Under the pieces are notes generated by a model. That model ran no database searches, was not told the DNA's origin, and saw only the letters and a list, made by a program, of their open reading frames with translations. Both the position numbers and the translations under genes were made by a program. Of a stretch of 34,599 nt of DNA, positions 10,467-20,618 are shown one piece after another (position 1 is the first letter of the stretch; each line of letters starts with the position of its first letter). Source of the stretch: Perkinsus olseni (taxonomy: Eukaryota; Perkinsozoa; Perkinsida); the NCBI GenBank assembly GCA_013115125.1, contig JABANN010000372.1, forward strand, positions 1 to 34,599, in the 5' to 3' direction.

Positions 10467-11152
10467 CTAATTCCCTAATATGGCGAGTAGCAAGGTTCGA
10501 TCCGCGGCCTTATCATCTCCACAAAACGACCAAACCGACCACCAAACGCTACTACCTAGCTGCGCCTTCACTTTATCCCACTCAGTCTCTTTAGCAGCAG
10601 ATTGCACCTCCGACAGCAACTGGGTCGCTCTATCCTTATCTAATGCTTCCTTGGGCACCTGAGCAGCATCCTTTTAAAACGCATGGACAGGCACATCGAG
10701 TACTACCAGTTCCACACCGGAAATCTCAGCGCGGCAGCACCCAGAGCCGTCTGCGGGCTGGTTGAAGAAAATAAAGCCATCGGATATAAAGAAATCCTTG
10801 TGCTCAGTACCGTCACGCACGGTGATTACACCTAACACCGTGCTCGGTGGTACGCATTCGGCCGGGTAACCCACTGTCGATACTTACCTGGGGACAGCTG
10901 AGATATCACTAGAGAGTGATTGTTAGTGATGGTGAAGGTCCCCTCAGTACCGGGTACTGTAACGCTGTCAATCTGTGATTAGCAATAGGTGAGAGATCGA
11001 TGATGCAGCCAGCTGTAGATTACCGGCTTGAGGTAGAAGATATTTTCCCTAGGAGATCCCATTGTGAGCAGCAGCCGGTTGGTGATACCTGCTGGCGTCT
11101 TGGCGCTCTGTAGGAGGCCGGCGCGTAGAAAACGGGAGACGCGAAGAGACAT
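10467..11152 (-). CDS. Mitochondrial F1Fo ATP synthase delta subunit (bacterial epsilon homologue)
   Basis: Part of the central stalk that couples c-ring rotation to F1. Exons 11024-11152, 10888-10972, 10695-10831, 10556-10658 and 10467-10474 give 153 codons plus TAG. The N-terminus (MSLRVSRFLRAGLLQSAKTP) is rich in Arg, Ser and Leu and acid-free, as in a mitochondrial presequence. The beta-sandwich domain follows with VTVPGTEGTFTITNNHSLVI, the LSPG turn, DFFISDGFIFF and CCRAEISGVELV. The C-terminal helical hairpin is DKDRATQLLSEVQSAAKETE. The intron 10659-10694 is only 36 nt and must be removed, because the unspliced frame ends within it. The final 8-nt exon is the least certain part; reading straight through the last 81-nt intron would reach the same stop. 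Confidence 0.9.
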
Positions 11153-11565
11153 CCAGTATAATAATACACAAACCGACTCCTGAACCACCGAGTGACAAAA
11201 GGAATACGGCGGATTCACCCCGGGCGAATTCGATATGACCTCAAAGCGCTACGTGCCTACGATTCCACACAGTAACTCGCTGAATGCCTTGATGACGATA
11301 GCTGACAACGCGTGGTTACGCATCCGGGAGACTAACCGGTAAGCACTGAGGTCCAACTAGCGGACTCGTACGGAAAATGCACTTACTGGCACTATTCGAA
11401 CTGCAGGCGGTGAGGATAACCCGTGATGCTACCGTTGATGACCAATCACTAGGCCGATCACGAATCAAGTGATCGGGAACGTCCAAGGGAACAACGAGAA
11501 GTCGATTCATCCCGTTTACAAAGAGGCTCTGGAGGCAATCGCGTGCGCCTCAGTAATCGATTGCA
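11153..11565. other. Divergent promoter spacer
   Basis: Lies between the starts of the ATP synthase delta gene (minus) and the glycosyltransferase-like gene (plus). It has to carry both promoters. No TATA-like or other element stands out, and the open frames inside it have poor coding character. Confidence 0.5.
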
Positions 11566-14500
11566 ATGTTGCTCTCCATTTGCTTCTTGCTCACACCGAT
11601 CTATGCCTACTGGACCCCATGGAATAGTCTAGTGGACCTGCTCAGCAATCAGAATAATATGTGCGCCGCGCTCCGATCCGAGCTGAGCCTTTCGTTCTCA
11701 CTGACCCCCGCTTTTTTCGAAAGACATCAGGTACTTGCCGGGCTTGATTGCCGAGGACTCTGCTGCAGCCCCTGTCGAACGGCTTCCCATAGGAGATGCA
11801 GTCTCTCTAGATCTTGACTGGTACTCAGACGGGTATATATATCGGTGATGGGTGGTGCATGATACTAGTCTAAACTCCGCAATATCCCTCGCCTGGGGCT
11901 CTGATCTATCCAGTAGAATGCCCTCACTCTCATTGCTACCGCGAGAAAGGGCCACTTGCCTTTCCAGGTTCGATCTCATCCATCACCAGAAGGAGATGGA
12001 TCTGCCCGGTCGCTATGTAGCCGACGGGAGCGGGTGCTACCGCACGTCTGCCGCTTCTTGTATGTAGCCCTGGTGATGGAAATTTCTCAGAGAGACTCGC
12101 GAATGCTGGTCGGGGGAAATAGCTGGACCTTCCGATGGGACGCTACTCGGCAAAGTATAAGCGTGCCGACGATACTGCATGTACCGGAAGGACTTCATTT
12201 ACCTTCAGGGGAGGGATATTCTCGCCGAACTCTCGTTGGAAGGAGCCGGAGCGGAGACCTGGGGTAGATCTGTATCCACCGCCTTGTTCTGCCCGTGGTT
12301 ATCAGGGCATACACCCCTCACTGGCACGGTCTACAGCATCAGTGTGCTATGGGAGGCAGACTTCCACACGGCGGTAACCAATTACCTTGTTGCCCAGGAG
12401 AGCGCTAGCGAGGAAGCAGCTCGAGCATCGGCGCTTCGCAGAGTTAGATGCGCCTCGGAAAGAATGGTACTAGGGATGCGTGTTACGTATCCCAACAGAG
12501 CCGACTGTGGATGAGTCGGTTGCAGTATTCACGACCGCTCGGTCGACGGCTGTGGTTGGCCGATAGATATCAGCCGCGTAGTATATACTGGGGGACTGGA
12601 GGTCTCTTCCTCCCTCAGCTCTGCTACCTGCTCAAGATGGCGATTTTGGTAGCCGATGCAGCAGTTGTGGAGGAGATGAGCAGTGCTGGAAACGTAAGGC
12701 ATGCGTGTTATAGCGCATGTGCTTTCGTCTGCTTGAGTACTGCAGGGAAGTCGTTAGATGGAGTTGTTCCATAACCTGGCCTCGGATTCGTTTCCAAGCA
12801 GGGATCTACTCTCAGCCGCTGCGCACTTCTCGCCGTCGTGTTTCTTTAGAGAACCACAATGTACGGCCGGCTAAGGAGGTCCTTAGCGGCGGCCCAAGTA
12901 CTCTACCACCACGGCATCGAACGCCTGGATAGCTCCGGTTGGACAGCCTGCCCCGTGGTGGACCTGCTATCGGCCCTACGCTCGATTATATTACAGGTGG
13001 CATTAGCAATCACGGAGTTGGCTGTGCTGCGTGTCTCCTGGTCCGAGCCTTCACGTCGAACTCCTTGATGATAAGGTCTACATCAGGCTCAAGACGTGTT
13101 CGGGAGCCGTCTAGATCGGTCGCTCGGCGAGATCGTCCATCCTTGGCGGAGCCCACTGTCGCCCTTACCACTAGACCTTGATAATAGAAGCCGAGTCTGT
13201 TCCAGCTGGTCCACTGATCTCTTACCACAAGAGACTCTATGGCTGGCCGAGTTAGCTCACCACGCAGAAGAGGATGCACCGTGGATGAAGGTGCTTGCTC
13301 GTTACAGTGGTTGTCACATGTAGTCGGCGTAGGTTATCGTCGCGCGATTGATGGCAGATCTCGGTCTCTCGCAAAGAACGTTCTGCAGCCAGTTTGAGTA
13401 ATAAGCAACATGTGCTTCGTGCGGCCTTGCCGACCGATTTCTCCGCCGTATGAAGACCTCCATCCGTACAAGCTTTAGGGGTGCTTGCATTTAGGCCAGT
13501 ACCCCCGAACCTAGAGATACAGACTCTCATTGACTGGGAAGGGCCGTCAGACCTCATTCAGGATCGAATGCTAGCTTTAATGGCGCTGAGTCCTTCCGAA
13601 GGCTTCTCCATCCCTCGAGTGCCACAGCAGTTCGTTCCGGTCCGAATGCTCCTGAGAAATCAGCCCAAGCTGAGTATAGTAGTATCAAGTCGGGTCGATG
13701 ATTTTGGCGTCGACTCTGTAAAGCGTCTACAAGTCATGCTGAAGATGGCGGCATACGGCTGCCACTCGTCCCGTATACTATGCGAAGTGGTGGTGGTCGA
13801 GTGGGCGCCCCTGCCTGGTAGAGCTGGATTGGTTGATGTTCTCGAGAGCAGCAAGCTGCCATCAATAGTGATACGCGTTGTTACCGTACCGTACAGTCTC
13901 CACCGCCAATTCCCTGGTCATCGACTATGGACTTTTCCCGATAGTGTTGCGGCAAATGTCGGCTTTGGTCGTGCTACCGGGGAGTGGATCCTCAAGCTGA
14001 ACACAGACAGCATAGTCAGTAAGCAACTGCGCAGTGGCGGTCGGTATCCTCTCCGCGAGCAGCTCCGCAAGTTTTCGAGCTTCTGGCAGTGGATACCCTT
14101 TTGAGGCCGGATACGGTCTATCGAGCTACCTATATTGATGCTCCGGTGGACGTCGACCAAGCACTGGAGATGCCGTCGGATCGCTTCTTGGGTGAGTGTA
14201 CTGTACAGTCATGTTGACATTACCTTCATGCAGAGGCTCTGGTCATGAGCCCGGAATACGAGGAAGCCGTTGATGCAGGGGCTTCGGATCGATCAATGAG
14301 ATTTGGAGAATCACGAGATTTCTGCAAGCTGAGTCATACCTGTGGAGACGGGAAGCCCAGGGATGCGCTTCTCTCGACCAGGAGCTCCTCTCAACGGAAG
14401 TACTGCCCAACGGTCGCCAAGTGACCTCTACTGGCTGGGTGGGTGCTGGAAGGGCCCTCGGTTTGCAATACTGCCTCAACTTAGGGAGTGGCGACTTCAT

Positions 14501-14919
14501 ACTCTTAAATAGAGCGGCACTAGAGGCCTCTTCCGGCTATCCCAACGTGTTGCAGCATAACCTCATAGATGACACTTTGCACTGCCGACTGCAGTATAAG
14601 GGATTCAATCAAGTGGGCCGTCAGCTCCATGCGACCACCGAACCGGTGCGAGCTAGGTCCTCCTTCACCCTCCGTGCGTTAACATTCATATGCATCACAG
14701 AAGGGACTCGGATTACCTTTCAAGTCAGTAGCACAGGCTTGAAGGCGACCGTTGCCGATGAGGTGTGGTTGGTCAGCTGTAGGCGTGTGGAGCCTATCAT
14801 CAGACGACTGGCAGGACATGTGTAGTGACCCCTTCAAACCTCTACTGGGGGAAATTAATATGGATCCTCACTGGCTTTTCACAGGGCATGCCTTCACAGA
14901 AAGCACTTTTCTATTGTAG
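11566..14919 (+). CDS. Secretory glycosyltransferase-like protein (GT-A fold, family-2-like C-terminal domain)
   Basis: The ATG at 11566 begins a signal peptide or anchor (MLLSICFLLTPIYAYW). Exons 11566-11660, 11731-11844, 11968-12059, 12095-12162, 12209-12466, 12499-12693, 12758-12860, 12887-12996, 13076-13095, 13188-13290, 13358-13447, 13523-14018 and 14063-14191 join in phase; the exons from 14234 on are not fully resolved. The C-terminal domain resembles a nucleotide-sugar transferase: KLSIVVSSRVDDFG, then VVVVEWAPLPGR, ANVGFGRATGEWILKLNTDS (NxG/RA...TGE..L..N.D pattern) and later LNLGSGDFILLNRAALEASS. The N-terminal ~400 residues, with FDLIHHQKEMDLPGRYVADG and GGNSWTFRWD, are unrecognised. 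A likely tail, DDWQDMCSDPFKPLLGEINM, ends at TAG 14917-14919. Donor sugar and target are unknown. Several of its introns (26-35 nt) are very short. Confidence 0.6.
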
Positions 14920-15083
14920 CTTCTCATGGCGATAGGGTGATTTGCGTTTCTCTAGTTCTGGTGAGTAGTAACGGATGGCAAGGTATATTCGGATGGGGCG
15001 GTTGAGTTCATCTCTTGGCGTGTTGCGTTAATGTTAGACTACAGAGATCTGTACAGATAGGTTGGATTTTCACCGGAGATTGA

Positions 15084-16781
15084 ATGTCGTCTTCGCCGAG
15101 GCGGACGCCTCCTAAACGTCGGAGGGGTGACGATCTGTCCTCCGAGGTCGGGTCTCTGCTCAAAGGAAAAGACGAAGACAAAGCTAGACAGGTACGGATA
15201 GTATGAGCTCCGCCGGATAGCCATCACGGTGGCAGATCTTGTCACGTGTCAAGAAGGAAATATCCTCGGCTGATATAACGGAATGGTCGGACCCTGTGGA
15301 CAGCAAACACAACACGCTCCTGCATCTGGCGGTATCGGCCCGCAACCCGATGTAAGCCTGTAAGGCTGTGCTAAGCTCGTCTCGTGGACCAGCGCTAATA
15401 CGCCCTTAGGTTGATTCGCCTTCTATGCAACGATTTCCATTTCAATATCAACTCTCAGCGGAAAGGCGACAAATGTAAGTGATTGTTCTCCCTACACTCG
15501 ACTGCATCCAGACGAATGCGGCATCCGCTTGCATCAGGCACACCACTCCACCTCTCTATCTGGAATCAAACGGCGGATATCACTAGTATTCTCAGTGATG
15601 AATTGGCGGCAGACTGGGATCTTAAGAACAGCAGAAATGAATCTCCTAGAGACCTCAAAGCATTGAGAGATAAGATGCTGCGACTGGTAGGCGATCTTAC
15701 CCAGGAGGCAATGTACACAGACGCTTGTCGTCTTCAAATGAGCGTTTTGCAATAGCCTCAGCACGCTCAATCTGGGAGGCAATCGTCACTTTGGTCCACG
15801 TTGCCCATTTCACTTCGTACTGCGTAAGTGGGACGTTCAGGTTTGGATATCGATGGTCACGGCACCTCCGGAGAGAACAGGTCAGATCCCGCCCGTCCTC
15901 GAAGTTTATATGAGGATTACCAACAGCGAGGCGACGGAGGTTGTCAGTGAGAACCGATACGTGGTGGAATGCCCAGCTAAGAAGTGAGTGAAACTGCTCA
16001 GGTTTGCGTGCTGTGTTTTCTCGTTACATAGTGTATACTATTGTTGTCGTTCTTGTCAGGCTCGATGCAAGCTGTGGAGATGCACTCCTCGCTAGGCTGA
16101 AGCAGAAGAATGCTTACTCGCCTGGGGGGTTGTAAGTCTTGCTTCCCGACAGGAAGTTCCCGTCACTGCCTCCCACAGTGTGTTATTTCGGATTAGGTAC
16201 TTCGAATGCGACAGATCTACGATGTCCTACGATGCATGCGCAGAGGCGATGCTGGAAGTCCTGAGAAAGGAGTGTCCTCGGCGCTACTGCCTCTTGGCTG
16301 GTTACAGGTAGGGCCTGCGATTTGGTCGCTTCGTCGTCATCCTCTCCCGAGCTTGGATCAAAGTTTTATTACCGCAAAACTCCCAAGGCTCAGTTACTCC
16401 AAGTGGTTCAGTGATCTCGTTTGATGAGCTCCGCTGTTCGTCTGGACTCTTTTGTCTGTCATTTGTCAGGGCCCATGCATACCGTGGACTGCTGCAGACA
16501 CATCTGCCGAGAGTTGCCGACTGGCTGCATCAGAACGCAGTTATGGATGTATCATCTCTGCACCAGTACGAGGGAGAGGCCTCAGCTCGGAAACGCGAAG
16601 GTTCCGTCTCGACTCTGGCAGGTTTGCGACTCGCTACGGGCGCGTCGCCGGTGCTGCACCTTCGAACCACCCACGATCGTCACTGGGCGGGAAGGCATAT
16701 TCCTTGGATGCCGAGTCTGACGTAGATTCCAGCATCGAAGTTTTTCGTTGGCTACTGGAACAGAATTGTATGTTTCGTTGA
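15084..16781 (+). CDS. Ankyrin-repeat protein with an unrecognised C-terminal region
   Basis: Nine exons (15084-15191, 15236-15351, 15410-15474, 15538-15712, 15756-15983, 16060-16131, 16197-16307, 16364-16418, 16470-16781) join in phase to 413 codons plus TGA. The start is basic and Ser/Pro-rich (MSSSPRRTPPKRRRGDD). Two ankyrin repeats are clear at residues ~55-120: NTLLHLAVSARNPMLIRLL and TPLHLSIWNQTADITSIL. After these comes a strand-rich segment (~160-230) with RCPFHFVLRKWDVQVWISMV and VLEVYMRITNSEATEVVSEN, then a Cys-containing part (YFECDRSTMSYDACAEAMLE), and finally a Ser/Arg-rich tail ending VFRWLLEQNCMFR. The ankyrin part suggests a scaffold role; the rest matches no family I know. 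Placement of the last two exons is less certain than the first seven. Confidence 0.7.
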
Positions 16782-16999
16782 AGACTTGAAAGAGAAGCAG
16801 TGTTGGGTTAGGGACGGGTGGTGAGGAGTGCTCCCTCGCTCTTTTTCCCAATCGTAAGCCTTTGAGGAGGGTCGGCGCAACGGGATATTGTTCGATCCAC
16901 CCAGCAGTTCGCTCGCCCGGACGCCTTTCTTGCGCTCAACTGTTGAGTTCCACTATGGAGCTGTTACTCCGGCAGCTAGTTCTATCGCGAAAGCTGCGC

Positions 17000-17641
17000 A
17001 TGCTGTCTTTTCTTCTGCTCGCTCTCACGACCGAGGCCAGTCAGAAGGCCCAAGGTCCGCCCCTGCCCTCAATTGGTAAGTACAAACTCAATCACTCCGC
17101 TGCGGACCCCTTACCCGCGGGTATGGCGGACGTTACAATGCGTATCAAGATCCCTGAGGGCAATGGTAAGACCAGACTCGCGGATTTGGGATTTCGCTTG
17201 GGCAACGGCAGGATGATGGGCCTCACCAACCTCGAGCTAAGGCGGCCTTCGAATCCTGAGTATTGGCTGAAAACATCCGCCCTGTCAACTTACAACTACG
17301 AAAACTGCTACTCTTTGCGAAAGCGAGGCGATTTTATGGATTATCAATCAGTAGCGACGACGTTTCCAGAATTAAGCAACATGCGTGGTGCCACTACACA
17401 TGTGTGTTTTGACGAGACCAGCAGGCGGGACGATGGCACATATGCCCGAGTGACTCTGAGTATCGGAAGGGTGAAAGCTGAGAATGGGGAGGAAGCTGTT
17501 CAATTCGAGATACACCTGGCATTGAGCACCGATGAATATCAGAGTACAGGATCGGCTACAGCGAGTACGCCCAAGGTGACGAATAGAAAGAGAGCCCGAA
17601 GGTCAGGTCGTCGAAAAAGTGACCATCTCGATGAAGGTTAG
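17000..17641 (+). CDS. Secreted protein of unknown function
   Basis: Apparently intronless, unlike its neighbours, 213 residues from the ATG at 17000. An in-frame ATG at 16955 would place 15 residues before the signal peptide MLSFLLLALTTEASQKAQG, so the inner ATG is preferred. The mature part begins around PPLPSIGKYKLNHSAADPLP and continues with strand-like segments and three Cys; it ends in a basic region (NRKRARRSGRRKSDH). A donor-like gtaagtac at 17076 lies in the open frame and need not be used. After the TAG at 17639-17641 the same frame stays open for 53 codons to a TGA at 17801-17803 (PTELETAPSRQPSVAAPFEP...). The product resembles no enzyme I recognise; secretion is the only supported property. 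Confidence 0.65.
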   Translation: MLSFLLLALTTEASQKAQGPPLPSIGKYKLNHSAADPLPAGMADVTMRIKIPEGNGKTRLADLGFRLGNGRMMGLTNLELRRPSNPEYWLKTSALSTYNYENCYSLRKRGDFMDYQSVATTFPELSNMRGATTHVCFDETSRRDDGTYARVTLSIGRVKAENGEEAVQFEIHLALSTDEYQSTGSATASTPKVTNRKRARRSGRRKSDHLDEG

Positions 17642-17803
17642 GCCAAAGTATCCAAAGGGTCAGTCCCGACGGAGCTTGAAACAGCGCCGTCGAGGCAGCC
17701 TTCGGTTGCAGCTCCTTTCGAGCCGATGAAGAAGTCTTGGGAGGGACGGGATGAGTCGATGTTGCCTCCCAAAAAACGGACCTGGACAGCGAACCCGCAT
17801 TGA

Positions 17804-18110
17804 TGGGGGGGGGTGTCCTGGGCTGTAAATCAGGGTTGCCATTTCTTGTGCTGTGAGTAGCTTCAACTGAGCACCTCACGCCAAACATGACCGCTGTCTA
17901 TCTTCGGCTTGATGACGCTTTGAAGTACTCTTGTGTAAAGGTGTTGTGGGACTAGAGCCTTGTCGTGTTGCTTAGTACGGTATGATCAGTAGCTCCGAGG
18001 TAGGGTCATACTAGTATCGGCTCGTAATGTAGCGCGGAGCTGGGAGAGGTGATGAAGCCTTACTCTGCGCCACTCGGGCAGCACGAAGCATCTGGCCAGC
18101 ACGATTCGAC
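17804..18110. other. Spacer without a gene
   Basis: Begins with a run of nine G at 17804-17812 right after the downstream TGA. No coding exon, repeat or RNA gene is visible. Confidence 0.5.
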
Positions 18111-18736
18111 TCACTCCGACGGGGACCAGTATACAGATGAGCAGTGTACATGAGCGTCAATGAGTTCAACAAGAAAGTCAACTATACCATTTTTATGCGT
18201 AGCAATGGTCTCATATACCCTCATCTCGCCTGCAAGCGATGTGTCACATGTGGATGCGCACTCGAACGACGATCGCTCAGCAGTGAAGGAACTGCCGCAC
18301 TCAGTGACACTCAATAGAGCTTTCGAATTCACACTTGAAATATTAAATATTGTGGAGTCAGTTATCGCTCGCCCTGGTATATTATTGGCGATGGATGGAA
18401 TGGGCACAGGTTTAGGCAGTCAACTGTGAGCCAGCCCACTTCATTGAGATCGTGGTACTCAGAACGTTCCCTATAGAGGTGTAGATGTAGTATGGAGGCG
18501 ATGCTCTGGCAGAGAGAGCGGAAAGCCGAACTTCGTCGGGCGCAACAGCTTTTCGATTATGAGCGTACCGTACCACCGTTACTCCTTGGGCTGAGGACTC
18601 GCAAGGGAATTGGCTTCCGCGCAGGCAACTGGCTCCCGGCGCACTAGTCGTTCACGGTGCGTGTAGTACAGTAGTGAGCGAACTGCATTAGGATTGGCTT
18701 TGTTATGAACTGCTGTTTCGAGTAATTCAACTTTGA
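18111..18736. other. Ambiguous stretch with possible exons on either strand
   Basis: Plus strand: 18492-18647 encodes a 51-residue frame MEAMLWQRERKAELRRAQQL... that looks protein-like. Minus strand: 18111-18407 ends MRVYETIATHKNGIVDFLVE..., and the frame around 18579-18728 reads HNKANPNAVRSLLYYTHRER, faintly ankyrin-like. I could not join any of these into a phase-consistent gene, so none is called. The stretch also holds the promoter side of the DTW gene. Confidence 0.35.
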
Positions 18737-20122
18737 ATGGCCGATCGATCCCACTCAATCGACCATCTAGTTGCGCGCCTCCCAGATTGGGATGACAACG
18801 TTGAGTCCGAGGCTTCAGCTGTAATTGATGAAGCCACGGAGAATTGTAAATTGGTAACGAATGATGCTTGGAATAAGAAGCAATGGAAGGAGACAAAGAA
18901 GCCCATAAACAGTGCCCGGATTGAACATGTACTACAAATAGATGTCTGAGGGTTGAAGAGAAGCCTGACTGATCGTTGCCATCATCAGCTGGGGAATCTT
19001 CCTCGAGAAGAGCGGGAAAAAGTTGGTGTTGCCATTACTACTGCCACTAGCAAGCTTATGATTGAGCACAGCCACAGGTGAGGCTCCCACCATTACGGGT
19101 CTTGAAGCCTGAATACCATTGCAACACCTAACCGGGGATAGAACTCACTTTGGGCCAATAGGAGATTAGCGTATCTACGGCGGAGTGGCAGTGGCTCTCT
19201 GTTCAGGTGTATGGAGTGTGCTATGAAGAAGAAGCTTTGCGTGTGTGATGAGCTGCGCTCTATGCGCCCCACTGACGAGGAAAGGCGCTATCTTAACTTC
19301 GACATAGCGGTGTATATGCATGCCAAGGAACGATATAGAGCTTCGAATACAGGAAAGGTCCTGGAGAAGCTCTACGATGCGAAGATGTACTCTGGGAGGA
19401 GAGGCTGTGCGGGGTACTTTCAATGCAGACGATGGAATGACTGCTATTGGGCAGTTACGTGGATTCGGTCGAGGAAGACATGAGAGCATTGCAGGAGGCC
19501 ATAGATGCACGCAAATCTAGGTAGCGGAGTTCGATCGTGGGAATTTTCTATCAGCGCTACGTACAGGTGCTGCGTGTTGTTTCCGTCAAACGATTCTAGA
19601 ACAGTTGAAGAACTCCGATCCGAGGGTGTTTTATCCCGCCCAAGCGACCTCGCGGCCGAGGGAGAGAGCGTTCTGATCATTCTAGTGGATGGAACTTGGA
19701 AGCAAGCCAAGAGACTACAGAGTAGTAATTTCGTATACGAGCTACCTGCATATCTCGTGTGCCGTGGGCATTTTCCCTTCGCTTGCGACGTCCGTCATTT
19801 TCTCGGCTTTTCCATGACGAAAATGAGGAAGAGTCCGGCGTCGTGCTTCAGAGCGGATAGACCGTTCGGTGCCCCGTATCCGACTGATGCCTACGACGCT
19901 TTCTCGATTCATGTGTCGCACACAGAGTCAGGCGGATAGGTAGTTTGGGTAGGGTGAATCTTTCCGCCCATGCGAGTTTGCCGGTCTCTCAGAGTCTGTA
20001 CGGTAGAGGCCGCGGCCCTGTTGATGTCTGAGATGGGTTACCCGGCCGAAGAGTACAGATTGTTACAGGGCCTCGAGGCGGTTGTACGAGCGTTCAACCT
20101 GCAGACTTTCGGCACTCCGTAA
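18737..20122 (+). CDS. DTW-domain tRNA-uridine aminocarboxypropyltransferase
   Basis: Family (TDD/DTWD) that adds the acp group from S-adenosylmethionine to a tRNA uridine. Exons 18737-18943, 18989-19077, 19207-19386, 19455-19520, 19567-19839 and 19993-20122 give 314 codons plus TAA. A TGA directly precedes the ATG. The Cys cluster CMECAMKKKLCVCDEL (residues ~100-115) is the zinc-like CxxC...CxC site, and LIILVDGTWKQAKRLQSS carries the DTW signature as DGTW. MRKSPA joined to VCTVEAAALLMSEMG matches the conserved C-terminal STxEA helix. That last join uses a weak donor (GTCGTG at 19840); unspliced, the frame would end at 19939 and lose the conserved helix. Residues 1-70 are an unrelated acidic leader that I do not recognise. 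Confidence 0.85.
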
Positions 20123-20219
20123 TACAGCAACTGGACGAATTCTCGACACGACTGTTGAATTCACCGTCGTAGCGTAGTAGATCTCGTCATTCTCATCGAT
20201 TTACTCGTGCTTCATTCCG

Positions 20220-20486
20220 ATGGGGAACGGATCAAGCGCTGTCAGGCATCGTCCAGCCGGGCGTCAGAAACGGAAGCCGCATTTGTGCGCGTCTTACCAG
20301 TCCCTTCCTCCCCAACCGGCATCGCTCAAGCACGTTGATCAGCGGGCGATGCATCCTTCATTTGGGAAGGGCTATACTGACACCTCTAGCTTCAAGTGGG
20401 AGCTTTCAATCCCAGCCGTCCTTGCAATCGTAGGAGTTGCCTTTGTGGCTGTGTGCAGCGTCAGACGAGGCGTTTCCGAGTTGTGA
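20220..20486 (+). CDS. Small MGNG protein with a C-terminal membrane helix
   Basis: Single-exon frame of 88 residues between two well supported genes. It begins MGNGSSAV, which fits an N-myristoylation signal (Gly2, Ser at 5/6), continues with a basic stretch (RHRPAGRQKRKPHL) and ends in a hydrophobic helix (IPAVLAIVGVAFVAVCSV) followed by RRGVSEL. This layout suggests a membrane-attached protein. No family is recognised, and because it is short, chance cannot be excluded. Confidence 0.45.
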   Translation: MGNGSSAVRHRPAGRQKRKPHLCASYQSLPPQPASLKHVDQRAMHPSFGKGYTDTSSFKWELSIPAVLAIVGVAFVAVCSVRRGVSEL

Positions 20487-20618
20487 CGAACTGCCTTCTC
20501 CCCGGCCCGTGTTGCGTTGGAGTTCCGAGAGCCTTCCTTGGGCATGCCCGATCGGCTGAGGGGGGTGACGTTTACCGGCGGAGAAGTACGTTGCCAGCAG
20601 TTCATTCTTGGTACACTA

